Below are positions 1 through 5,851 of a stretch of 6,122 bases of DNA, one piece after another. The first letter of the stretch is position 1, and each line of letters starts with the position of its first letter. A model generated the notes under the pieces. The model ran no database searches. It was not told the origin of the DNA and saw only the letters and a list, made by a program, of their open reading frames with translations. Position numbers and translations under genes: made by a program. The DNA lies in assembly GCA_947003675.1 (NCBI GenBank), contig CAMQPJ010000086.1, forward strand, positions 1-6,122, in the 5' to 3' direction. This DNA comes from an uncultured Collinsella sp. GTDB lineage: Bacteria > Actinomycetota > Coriobacteriia > Coriobacteriales > Coriobacteriaceae.

Positions 1-3
1 GAC

Positions 4-936
4 CTACAGGTGGCTGATGATCAGTTCCATCTTGCCTTCGAGGTCGATGGAGCTGACGGTGTTCGGGGCCAGCAGGTGGCTTCCCTTGTGGACGGGGTCG
101 CCGCAGACGGTGCCTTCGCCGTCGATGACCGACAGACACATGAAGGGCCAGCGCTGGTCGAGGGTCTTGCTGCCGTCGACACGCACGCGATCGACGGTGT
201 AGCAGGAGTTAGACTCGAGCTCGGTCACGCCATCGACCTCGGGTGCGGTTACCGTGCCGTCGGTCGGAGCCTGAGCATCAAAGTCGATGCAATCGAGGCT
301 CTGCTCAATGTGCAGTGGGCGCAGCTTGCCGTCGGTGCCGGGGCGGTCGTAGTCGTACAGACGATACGTCACGTCGCTCGACTGCTGCGTCTCCAAAATG
401 AGCGTGCCGGTCTTGATGGCATGCACGGTACCGGAATCAATCTGGAAAAAGTCGCCCTTGTGGATCGGCAGCACGTTGAGCATGTCGTCCCAACGGCCTT
501 CCTCGATCATCTGTGCGGCCTCGACGCGGTCCTTGGCGCGCTGGCCGACAATGATCGTGGCACCGGGCTCGCAGTCCAGCACATACCAGCACTCGGTTTT
601 GCCCAAGCTGCCGTTCTCGTGCTTGGCGGCGTACTCGTCGTTGGGGTGAATCTGGATCGAAAGGTCGTCCTTGGCGTCCAGAATCTTGATGAGCAGCGGG
701 AACTCCTTGCCTTCACAGTTGCCAAAGAGCTCGCGGTGCTCGGCCCACAGCCACGACAGCGTGTGGCCGGCGTACGGGCCCTCAGCGATCTGGCAGTCGC
801 CGTTGGGGTGGGCCGAGATGGCCCAGCACTCACCGATGGGACCATCGGGAATGTCGTAACCAAATACGGTTTCGAGCTGGCGGCCGCCCCAGATCTTCTC
901 GTGAAAGATCGGCGTCAGCTTAATCAAATCGGACAT
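4..936 (-). CDS. manA: Mannose-6-phosphate isomerase, class I (cupin, zinc enzyme)
   Basis: Cytoplasmic enzyme interconverting mannose-6-phosphate and fructose-6-phosphate, feeding mannose into glycolysis. The 310-residue protein has the length of the short bacterial type I isomerases (B. subtilis ManA/GmuF type). Visible family motifs: FHEKIWGGR near residue 11, the metal-site segment SIQIHPND (Gln95, His97), GKTECWYVLD (Glu115), GDFFQIDSGTVHAI with His172, and LETQQSSDVTYRLYDYDR with the conserved Arg192. Gln95, His97, Glu115 and His172 are the expected zinc ligands. A second, smaller cupin fold covers the C-terminal third. The ATG is preceded by a GGGGGT purine stretch about 7 nt upstream, and the gene is complete, ending in TAG at the window edge. 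It lies 74 bp downstream of the GntR gene on the same strand with no clear terminator between them, so cotranscription is likely. Next to a beta-glycoside PTS operon, it suggests that mannose-containing sugars are among the substrates. Confidence 0.95.
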   Translation of the reverse strand: MSDLIKLTPIFHEKIWGGRQLETVFGYDIPDGPIGECWAISAHPNGDCQIAEGPYAGHTLSWLWAEHRELFGNCEGKEFPLLIKILDAKDDLSIQIHPNDEYAAKHENGSLGKTECWYVLDCEPGATIIVGQRAKDRVEAAQMIEEGRWDDMLNVLPIHKGDFFQIDSGTVHAIKTGTLILETQQSSDVTYRLYDYDRPGTDGKLRPLHIEQSLDCIDFDAQAPTDGTVTAPEVDGVTELESNSCYTVDRVRVDGSKTLDQRWPFMCLSVIDGEGTVCGDPVHKGSHLLAPNTVSSIDLEGKMELIISHL

Positions 937-959
937 GTTTATACCCCCATTGTGTTGTG

Positions 960-995
960 CGGGCGCTGCACAAAACAGCTCAAAGCGAGCGCCCG
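960..995. repeat. Inverted repeat between the regulator and manA
   Basis: CGGGCGCT (960-967) and AGCGCCCG (988-995) form a perfect 8-bp stem around a 20-nt AT-richer loop, within the 74-bp gap between the two minus-strand genes. On the minus strand no T-run follows the stem, so it does not look like a full intrinsic terminator. It may be a partial attenuator or an mRNA end-stabilising hairpin. The repeat itself is seen directly; its function is unknown. Confidence 0.4.
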
Positions 996-1010
996 GATGA
1001 CTACAAAAAC

Positions 1011-1730
1011 CTATGCCAACGTTACGTTGTGCAACTCAAAGCGGTCGCCAACGTTGCGCGAGACCGAATACTCAAAGGCGGCGCCGCTGTCCAAAAAGCC
1101 AATCTGGGTGAGCTCGAGCAGGGGAGAGCCAGGTTTGGTGTCCAGGCGATTGGCTTCTTCCTCGGTTGCTGCCACGGCGCGAATGGTACGGTGGAAGCTC
1201 GAAATTTTCAGCCCGCATTGCTCGCGGATGAAATGGTAGACCGATCCGTACAGGTCCTTCTTTTTAAGGCCTGGAATCAGCTCGAGGGGCATGTAGGTGT
1301 ACTCGATAACGATGGGCTTCCCATCGGCCTGACGCACGCGCACGACGTGATAGGCAAAGTCATCCTCGGCAATTCCCAGCTGGGCTGCGATGTCCGCTGG
1401 TGGATTAACAATCGAGAAATCGTAGACCACCGAGGTCACCTTTTCCCCGCGGTGCTCATACGAAAAGCCCTGGGCACGGTCGTTTTTGCCCTGGAAAAAC
1501 GCCTGGCCGGGAAGTCCCGCCGTGTCCTTAACGTAGGTGCCCGATCCGCGCCGGCTGGTAATAAGACCTTCCTCGGTGATTTGCTCGATAGCTCGTTTGA
1601 CGGTGATTTTGGAAACGCTATAGAGCTCACAGAACTCAACGACGGTGGGAAGCTTGTCGCCCGGTTTAAGAGCGCCATCCTCGATACTTCGACGAATATC
1701 TGCAGCTATCGCCTCGTATTTGGGAATCAT
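1011..1730 (-). CDS. GntR-family transcriptional regulator, HutC/UTRA subfamily (GmuR-like)
   Basis: One-component regulator of 239 residues, the standard length for the subfamily. Residues about 3-68 are the GntR winged helix-turn-helix: IAADIRRSIEDGALKPGDKLPT-type start, recognition region around SVSKITVKRAIEQ (39-50), and wing RRGSGTYV (60-67). Residues about 85-235 are the UTRA effector domain, with the conserved EYTYMP (143-148), SPLLEL (202-207) and EYSVSRNVGDRFE (220-232) segments. UTRA domains usually bind a sugar phosphate or amino sugar, so the ligand is probably the phosphorylated disaccharide or its product. The reading frame stays open upstream to position 2000, but the ATG at 1728-1730 is chosen because a near-perfect Shine-Dalgarno AAAGGAGG lies 4 nt before it and the domain starts there. 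It is divergent from the hydrolase-PTS operon and upstream of manA, the usual place for a local regulator of both transcripts. Repression with derepression by substrate is inferred from the family. Confidence 0.93.
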   Translation of the reverse strand: MIPKYEAIAADIRRSIEDGALKPGDKLPTVVEFCELYSVSKITVKRAIEQITEEGLITSRRGSGTYVKDTAGLPGQAFFQGKNDRAQGFSYEHRGEKVTSVVYDFSIVNPPADIAAQLGIAEDDFAYHVVRVRQADGKPIVIEYTYMPLELIPGLKKKDLYGSVYHFIREQCGLKISSFHRTIRAVAATEEEANRLDTKPGSPLLELTQIGFLDSGAAFEYSVSRNVGDRFELHNVTLA

Positions 1731-1749
1731 GGAACCTCCTTTCCGACAT

Positions 1750-1802
1750 ATATGAATACAAAAAGTAAGTATAACCCTCAACAGGGCATTCATATTACTT
1801 TT
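1750..1802. promoter_or_regulatory. Nested inverted repeats, probable operator of the GntR regulator
   Basis: In the AT-rich start of the divergent region, ATATGAAT (1750-1757) is perfectly inverted as ATTCATAT (1788-1795), and AAAAGTAA (1761-1768) as TTACTTTT (1795-1802). A small CCCT/AGGG repeat (1775-1778, 1783-1786) sits at the centre. CATATATG (1747-1754) is itself a palindrome. The 9-mer TTACTTTTA (1795-1803) recurs at 1841-1849, overlapping the candidate operon promoter. Symmetric sites next to the regulator start are what a dimeric GntR protein would bind, which would let it control both its own gene and the PTS operon. The symmetry is visible; the binding is inferred. Confidence 0.5.
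1753..1781 (-). promoter_or_regulatory. Candidate promoter for the regulator-manA transcript
   Basis: On the minus strand TTGAGG (1776-1781) is followed after 17 bp by TATTCA (1753-1758), placing transcription start shortly before the AGGAGG ribosome site. The -10 match is weak (3 of 6). TATACT (1768-1773) is a better -10 hexamer but lacks a good -35 partner. The whole element lies inside the inverted repeats, consistent with autoregulation. Confidence 0.3.
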
Positions 1803-1817
1803 ATCTAAGAAGTTCGA

Positions 1818-1867
1818 GAAAGAAAAAAGAAAAAGACGCTTTACTTTTAAAATTAGAGCGCTATAGT
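1818..1867 (+). promoter_or_regulatory. Candidate promoter of the hydrolase-PTS operon with upstream A-tract
   Basis: TTTACT (1840-1845; 4 of 6 to consensus) and TATAGT (1862-1867; 5 of 6) are separated by 16 bp, so transcription would start near 1874 and leave a leader of about 160 nt. An almost pure A/G tract at 1818-1835 lies directly upstream of the -35 and could act as an UP element. The TTACTTTTA word shared with the putative operator overlaps the -35, giving a simple route to repression. Confidence 0.45.
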
Positions 1868-1906
1868 TTAAGCAACGAACGGAATCCTTCCGCACAACAG
1901 GATCGA

Positions 1907-2004
1907 CCGTTTGGGGACGGTTTTGTTTTGGCGGGTTGGATATCGGTATGGCCGGTGCGCGCCCGCGCCGGATAACCTGCCAAAGCAAACCCGTCTCCAA
2001 CCGG
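1907..2004. repeat. 98-nt imperfect palindrome in the hydrolase leader; arms are copies of a dispersed repeat motif
   Basis: Bases 1907-1937 pair with 1974-2004: 29 of 31 positions pair (three as G-U) with mismatches only at 1910/2001 and 1921/1990. Inside, CCGGTGCG (1952-1959) pairs with CGCGCCGG (1964-1971) around a 4-nt loop. Each outer arm carries the same roughly 24-nt motif, read as AACCTGCCAAAGCAAACC at 1974-1991 and, inverted with variants, at 1913-1937. The motif recurs at 5854-5877. No T-run follows on either strand, so this is not an intrinsic terminator. It would sit in the 5' leader of the hydrolase mRNA, ending 20 nt before the ribosome site. It is most simply a palindromic interspersed element; a leader regulatory role is possible but unproven. 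Confidence 0.7.
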
Positions 2005-2034
2005 AAGCTCTAGAACACGAAAGCGAGGACTTTG

Positions 2035-3435
2035 ATGGCACAGTATCAGCTGCCCAACGACTTCTTCTTTGGCGCTGCTATGTCCGGCCCGCAGACTGAG
2101 GGTCAGTGGAACCAGGGCGGCAAGCTCGAGAACCTGTGGGACACCTGGTCCATCCAGGATCTGGGTTCGTTCTACAACCGCGTTGGCTCTTACGCCGGCA
2201 ATGACTTTATGGCCAAGTACCAGGAAGACCTTCGCATTTTGAAGGACTTGGGTCTGGATACCTATCGCACTTCCATCCAGTGGAGCCGTCTGCTCGATGC
2301 CGACGGCAACCTCAACGAGGAAGGTGCCGCGTGGTATCACGAGTTGTTCCGCGCCTCTCGCGAAGCCGGCTTGGAGCCGTTTGTCAACTTGTACCACTTT
2401 GACATGCCCACCTACCTCTTTAACCGTGGCGGCTGGGAGAGCCGTGAGGTTGTCGAGGCTTACGCACATTACGCCGACGTCGCCTTCCACGAGTTTGGCC
2501 AGGAGATTAAGTACTGGTTCACCTTTAACGAGCCCATCGTCGAGCCCGAGCAGCGCTATCAGGAGGGCGTGTGGTTCCCGCAGCTCCACGACTTCAACCG
2601 CGCCCGCACCGTGCAGTATCACATCTCGCTGGCGCACGCGCTGGCCGTGGCCAACTATCGTCGCGCCTATGACGAGGGCGCTATTCGCGCCGATGCCAAG
2701 ATCGGCATGATCAACTGCTTTACCCCGGTCTACACCAAGGAGAACCCCAGCGAGGCGGACCTCGAGGCCGTGCGCATGACCAGCGGCATCAACAACCGCT
2801 GGTGGCTCGACCTCATCACCAAGGGCGAGCTTCCTGCCGACGTGCTCGACAGCCTGGCCGAGGGCGGCGTTAAGCTCCCGTTCCGCGCCGGCGACCAAGA
2901 GATCCTTAAGCAGGGTGTTGTCGACTGGCTCGGCTGCAACTACTACCACCCCACGCGTGTTCAGGCGCCGGCGAGCAAGGTCGACCAGTACGGCCTGCCG
3001 CACTTTGCCGACGAGTACGTATGGCCCGACGCCGTTATGAACGAGAGCCGCGGCTGGGAGATCTACCCGCAGGGCCTCTACGACTTTGGCATGGACTGCG
3101 CTAAGAACTACCCCGATCTTGAGTGGTTCGTTTCCGAGAACGGCATCGGCATCATGGACGAATACAAGAACCGTGACGCCGAAGGAACCATCCAGGATGA
3201 CTACCGCGTCGACTTTGTACGTCAGCACCTGGAGTGGGTGGCCAAGGCCATCGACGAGGGCGCCAAGTGCCGGGGCTATCACTACTGGGCCGTCATCGAT
3301 AACTGGTCTTGGGCCAATGCCTTTAAGAATCGTTACGGCTTTGTCGAGGTCGATCTCATGGACGGCTACAAGCGCCGCCTTAAGAAGTCGGCGGCCTGGC
3401 TCAAACAGGTCGCCACGACCCACGTGGTTGATTAG
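2035..3435 (+). CDS. Family 1 glycoside hydrolase, 6-phospho-beta-glycosidase type (GmuD/BglA-like)
   Basis: Cytoplasmic retaining hydrolase of 466 residues, typical for GH1, expected to split a PTS-imported 6-phospho-beta-disaccharide into hexose-6-phosphate and free hexose. The N-terminal GAAMSGPQTEG (13-23) carries the substrate-contacting Gln20. NLYHFDMP (118-125) is the usual LHHWDLP-like strand end. TFNEP holds the acid/base Glu166, and FVSENG holds the nucleophile Glu368. The loop NWSWANAFKNRYGF (423-436) replaces the Glu of plain beta-glucosidases by Ser425 and keeps Tyr434, as in the phosphate-binding loop of 6-phospho enzymes, but Lys431 is one place earlier than in LacG. ATG 2035 is chosen over the in-frame TTG 2032 because GAGGA (2025-2029) is then 5 nt away. 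It is first gene of the operon, 120 bp before EIIC. Whether phospho-glucoside or phospho-mannoside is preferred cannot be read from sequence. Confidence 0.92.
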   Translation: MAQYQLPNDFFFGAAMSGPQTEGQWNQGGKLENLWDTWSIQDLGSFYNRVGSYAGNDFMAKYQEDLRILKDLGLDTYRTSIQWSRLLDADGNLNEEGAAWYHELFRASREAGLEPFVNLYHFDMPTYLFNRGGWESREVVEAYAHYADVAFHEFGQEIKYWFTFNEPIVEPEQRYQEGVWFPQLHDFNRARTVQYHISLAHALAVANYRRAYDEGAIRADAKIGMINCFTPVYTKENPSEADLEAVRMTSGINNRWWLDLITKGELPADVLDSLAEGGVKLPFRAGDQEILKQGVVDWLGCNYYHPTRVQAPASKVDQYGLPHFADEYVWPDAVMNESRGWEIYPQGLYDFGMDCAKNYPDLEWFVSENGIGIMDEYKNRDAEGTIQDDYRVDFVRQHLEWVAKAIDEGAKCRGYHYWAVIDNWSWANAFKNRYGFVEVDLMDGYKRRLKKSAAWLKQVATTHVVD

Positions 3436-3440
3436 CGACC

Positions 3441-3471
3441 GGGCGAACGCCCAGACCGCGCGCCGCCGCGC
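3441..3471 (+). other. Two GC-rich hairpins between hydrolase and EIIC genes
   Basis: Just after the hydrolase stop, GGGC/GCCC (3441-3444, 3449-3452; loop GAAC) and GCGCG/CGCGC (3458-3462, 3467-3471; loop CCGC) can form two adjacent stem-loops. No T-run follows, so read-through into EIIC is expected. They may protect the upstream message from 3' decay or mark a processing point. The rest of the 120-bp gap shows nothing but the EIIC ribosome site AGGAG (3546-3550), 5 nt before the ATG. Confidence 0.35.
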
Positions 3472-3555
3472 GCAACACATGGCACATCTGGTGGCAGAGG
3501 GCGACAGACCACCGTGCGCATAGGAAAAGGCCGGATTTGAAAGTTAGGAGCAATC

Positions 3556-4899
3556 ATGGCCAGTGACAACGGAAAGAGCTTCCTCGACAAGTTTGCCGAG
3601 GTCTCTGCGAAGGTGGGAAACCAGGTTCACCTGCGTTCCCTGCGTGACGCCTTCGCGACCATCACGCCGCTCTATATCCTTGCGGGTATCGCGGTTCTTA
3701 TTAACAACGTCGTGTTCCCTCTGTTCCCGCTCGATGCGGCGGGCCTTGCCAACCTTCAGACGTGGGGCTCGGCAATTACGCTGGGCACCCTCAACGTCTC
3801 TGCCATTATCTTGGCCGGATTGATTGGCTACAGCCTCGCCAAGAACAAGCGTTTCGATAACCCGCTCGCTTGCGTGGTCGTCGCCATCTCTGCCTTCGTC
3901 ATCATGATGCCGCAGCAGATCACCGCCTCGCTTGCCGCCACGAGCCCACTGCTCACCGACAAGATCACCTCCGCCGAGGTCACGGGCGCCCTTTCGACTG
4001 CTAACACCGGCACCAACGGTCTGTTCTCGGCTATTATCATCGCCCTGCTTTCCGTCTCGCTCTTCATCAAGATTTCTGGCGTCGAGAAGCTCAAGGTTAA
4101 GCTGGGCGAGGGCGTGCCTCCCGCGGTCTCCAACTCCTTCAACGTCATGATTCCGATGCTGCTTAACCTCGCGGTCTTCGCTCTTGCCGCAGCCCTGCTC
4201 GCCGTGTGCGCCGGCACCGATCTGTGCACCATCATCTCCACGTGCATCTCCAACCCGCTCAAGAGCATCATGAACGCCGGTCCGTGGGCTGTTATCCTCA
4301 TCTACACCCTTGCTAACCTGCTGTTCTGCGTCGGTATTCACCAGTCCACCATCTCTGGCGCTACCGTCGAGCCGATCCTGACCATGCTCATCGTCGACAA
4401 CATGGCTACCTTTGCCGCCGGTGGCACCATCCAGCCCGATCACTACATGAACATGCAGATCGTTAACAGCTTCGCCCTCATCGGCGGCTCGGGCTGCACC
4501 CTCATGCTCCTGCTCGACACGCTCCTGTTCTCCAAGAACAAGGCTTCCGAGACCGTTTCCAAGATGGCTATCCTGCCTGGTCTGTTCAACATCAACGAGC
4601 CGGTTATCTACGGTTACCCCATCGTGTACAACCTGCCGCTCATGATCCCGTTCGTTCTTCTTCCCGATCTGTTCATCGGCATCACCTATGGCCTTACCTG
4701 CGCAGGCATCATCAGCCCCTGCATCGCCCAGGTGCCCTGGACCATGCCTCCCGTCATCAATGCCCTGCTCGCTACGGGCTTTGACTGGCGCGCCGGCGTG
4801 TGGCAGGCTATCGAGATTGTCATTGGCATGGCCGTCTACCTGCCCTTTATGAAGATTTCCGAGAAGGCAATCGCCAAGCAGGAGGCTTTCGCCGAGTAG
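3556..4899 (+). CDS. PTS system lactose/cellobiose-family EIIC permease
   Basis: Membrane-embedded sugar channel of a PTS for beta-linked disaccharides (CelB/ChbC/GmuC family), 447 residues, the normal length for a stand-alone EIIC. The N-terminus to about residue 30 is amphipathic and cytoplasmic. Long hydrophobic stretches lie around 35-55, 72-94, 104-120, 155-172, 196-218, 243-262, 300-323, 361-388 and 412-431. The family signatures are present: VGIHQSTI with His262, and FNINEPVIYGYPIVYN (344-359) with Glu348, the His and Glu that contact sugar hydroxyls in characterised ChbC. The Pro that often follows PIVxN is Leu360 here, with Pro361 next to it. The start is fixed by AGGAG 5 nt upstream. 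EIIB and EIIA are separate genes downstream. Substrate is inferred from the neighbours: cello- or manno-oligosaccharides. Confidence 0.95.
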   Translation: MASDNGKSFLDKFAEVSAKVGNQVHLRSLRDAFATITPLYILAGIAVLINNVVFPLFPLDAAGLANLQTWGSAITLGTLNVSAIILAGLIGYSLAKNKRFDNPLACVVVAISAFVIMMPQQITASLAATSPLLTDKITSAEVTGALSTANTGTNGLFSAIIIALLSVSLFIKISGVEKLKVKLGEGVPPAVSNSFNVMIPMLLNLAVFALAAALLAVCAGTDLCTIISTCISNPLKSIMNAGPWAVILIYTLANLLFCVGIHQSTISGATVEPILTMLIVDNMATFAAGGTIQPDHYMNMQIVNSFALIGGSGCTLMLLLDTLLFSKNKASETVSKMAILPGLFNINEPVIYGYPIVYNLPLMIPFVLLPDLFIGITYGLTCAGIISPCIAQVPWTMPPVINALLATGFDWRAGVWQAIEIVIGMAVYLPFMKISEKAIAKQEAFAE

Positions 4900-4927
4900 A
4901 ACGCCTAACGTTCGTCCCTTTCACCTT

Positions 4928-4960
4928 TGCGGGCGCCGGTACGCGGTGCCGGTGCCCGCA
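4928..4960 (+). other. Stable 12-bp hairpin after the EIIC gene
   Basis: Bases 4928-4939 (starting TGCGGGC) pair fully with 4949-4960 (ending GCCCGCA), one pair being G-U, around a 9-nt loop. It begins 29 nt after the EIIC stop. The following bases are CT-rich rather than a T-run, so termination is at most partial. Such a stem between permease and EIIB genes could stabilise the upstream message or lower downstream read-through. The 161-bp gap is unusually long for this operon. Confidence 0.45.
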
Positions 4961-5029
4961 GCTCTCTCCCTTGTGTAAAGATGCAGGGGGGTGGGCACAA
5001 TAGCCGCAAGGAATAAAACCAGTTGTCGT

Positions 5030-5056
5030 CTGCGCGCCGCGCAGTTATAAGGAGGA
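5030..5056 (+). promoter_or_regulatory. Hairpin next to a very strong ribosome site before EIIB
   Basis: CTGCGC (5030-5035) pairs with GCGCAG (5039-5044) over a 3-nt loop. It is followed after 4 nt by AAGGAGGA (5049-5056), an almost perfect Shine-Dalgarno 4 nt from the EIIB ATG. A strong independent ribosome site suggests that EIIB and EIIA are translated at high level regardless of coupling to EIIC. Confidence 0.4.
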
Positions 5057-5060
5057 AGCC

Positions 5061-5363
5061 ATGAAGAAGATCATGCTCTGCTGCAATGCCGGTATGTCCA
5101 CGAGCCTGCTGGTCCAGAAGATGCAGGCCGAGGTTGCAAACCGTGGTCTGGATATTGAGGTCGAGGCTCGTCCCATGAACGAGGCCCACGATCACCTGGA
5201 CGAGTGCGACATGTTGCTGCTTGGTCCGCAGATCGGCTACACCAAGGGCGATTTTGAGAAGGAGGCCGCCGGCCGCTTCCCGGTTGAGGTTATCAACATG
5301 GTCGACTACGGCCGCATGAACGCTGCCGGCATCATCGACCACTGCGTCAGCGTGATGGGCTAG
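5061..5363 (+). CDS. PTS system lactose/cellobiose-family EIIB component
   Basis: Small cytoplasmic phosphocarrier of 100 residues that takes phosphate from EIIA and gives it to the sugar bound by EIIC. The N-terminal strand runs straight into the active-site loop CCNAGMSTSLL. Cys8, directly before NAGMSTS, is the phosphorylated cysteine by comparison with ChbB (FCSAGMSTS); the extra neighbouring Cys7 is not needed. The other family hallmark is LLLGPQIGY (52-60). PVEVINMVDYG (74-84) matches the conserved VEVID-LYG segment. The ATG is fixed by the strong AAGGAGGA site. Its stop codon TAG overlaps the ribosome site of the EIIA gene, so the two are probably translationally coupled. B. subtilis GmuB and LicB are family relatives. 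Confidence 0.95.
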   Translation: MKKIMLCCNAGMSTSLLVQKMQAEVANRGLDIEVEARPMNEAHDHLDECDMLLLGPQIGYTKGDFEKEAAGRFPVEVINMVDYGRMNAAGIIDHCVSVMG

Positions 5364-5372
5364 GTGCTCTGC

Positions 5373-5705
5373 ATGGAGGATATGAACGAACTGCAGATGA
5401 CCTGCTTTGAGATCATCAGCTACGTCGGTACCGCCAAGAGCATGTACATCAATGCCGTGCAAAAGGCCAAGGAGGGCGATTTTGACGCCGCCGAGGAGCT
5501 TATCAAGCAGGGCGACGAGGCCTATAACGGTGGCCACGATGTTCACATGGGGCTTCTGAAGAAGGAGGCCAACGGCGAGCGTAACGGCGAGGCCCCGTTG
5601 ATTTTGCTGCATGCCGAGGACCAGATGGCCGGCACCGAGACCATGCGCGTCATGGCGACGGAGCTCATCGAGGTTCACAAGCAGCTGCAGGCACTTCAGG
5701 CCTAG
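5373..5705 (+). CDS. PTS system lactose/cellobiose-family EIIA component
   Basis: Cytoplasmic, all-helical, normally trimeric phosphocarrier that passes phosphate from HPr to EIIB. The 110 residues fit the family length. Features: ISYVGTAKSMYINAVQKAKEGDFDAA (15-40) is the conserved first helix pair of ChbA/LacA. LLHAEDQMA carries the phosphorylated His80 and the metal-contacting Asp83. ELIEVHKQLQ closes the protein. The second His of the classical HAQDH motif is Gln84, as in the HAEDQ branch of the family. Three starts are possible: GTG 5364, ATG 5373 and ATG 5382. ATG 5373 is preferred because AGGTG (5362-5366), overlapping the EIIB stop, is 6 nt upstream, while GGAGG before 5382 is only 2 nt away. 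A GC-rich terminator follows, so this is the last operon gene. Confidence 0.92.
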   Translation: MEDMNELQMTCFEIISYVGTAKSMYINAVQKAKEGDFDAAEELIKQGDEAYNGGHDVHMGLLKKEANGERNGEAPLILLHAEDQMAGTETMRVMATELIEVHKQLQALQA

Positions 5706-5706
5706 T

Positions 5707-5738
5707 CGGCGTTATCGCCGCGACGGACCGTGCGGTCC
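5707..5738 (+). other. Two short hairpins after the EIIA stop
   Basis: CGGCG/CGCCG (5707-5711, 5716-5720; loop TTAT) and GGACC/GGTCC (5725-5729, 5734-5738; loop GTGC) form stem-loops between the EIIA stop and the terminator. Together with the terminator they give the operon message a three-hairpin 3' end. A protective role is inferred only. Confidence 0.4.
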
Positions 5739-5763
5739 AACAGACAACATAGTCCCTTTGACG

Positions 5764-5801
5764 GGCGCCGGGAGCCTCCGCCTCCCGGCGCCTTTATTTT
5801 T
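5764..5801 (+). terminator. Intrinsic terminator of the hydrolase-PTS operon
   Basis: A perfect 11-bp GC-rich stem, GGCGCCGGGAG (5764-5774) with CTCCCGGCGCC (5782-5792), loop of 7 nt, followed immediately by TTTATTTTT (5793-5801). This is the classic rho-independent arrangement, 58 nt after the EIIA stop. Confidence 0.93.
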
Positions 5802-5851
5802 GGGGATGGTCTTGCGCGGCCTGTTGGGCAGCCAATTGCGTTACCCCAGAT

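Noticed and set aside
10..1239. 409-codon plus-strand open frame across manA and the end of the regulator
   Set aside because: Antisense shadow of two clearly recognisable genes; it crosses their intergenic gap with no ribosome site or family motif.
1731..2000. N-terminal extension of the GntR regulator up to 2000
   Set aside because: The extra 90 residues show no domain, would cross the operator and repeat region, and the ATG at 1728-1730 has an ideal ribosome site.
1907..2004. Leader palindrome as a riboswitch, T-box or attenuator
   Set aside because: No T-run follows, no known aptamer or specifier pattern was recognised, and its arms match an intergenic motif elsewhere in the window.
1861..3480. 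Long open frame on the minus strand (539 codons) antisense to the hydrolase gene
   Set aside because: It mirrors the GC-rich codon pattern of the GH1 gene, its translation is low-complexity Val/Ala/Leu-rich without a recognisable fold, and the GH1 frame has full catalytic motifs.
3436..3555. Possible tRNA or small RNA gene in the hydrolase-EIIC gap
   Set aside because: The hairpins are too short and no cloverleaf, promoter or terminator can be seen.
3544..4443. 299-codon minus-strand open frame antisense to EIIC
   Set aside because: Highly charged, Gly/Asp/Arg-rich translation typical of the complement of a membrane-protein gene.
4905..5678. 257-codon minus-strand open frame antisense to EIIB and EIIA
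   Set aside because: Runs across both genes and their junction; no motif, and both sense genes have their active-site signatures.
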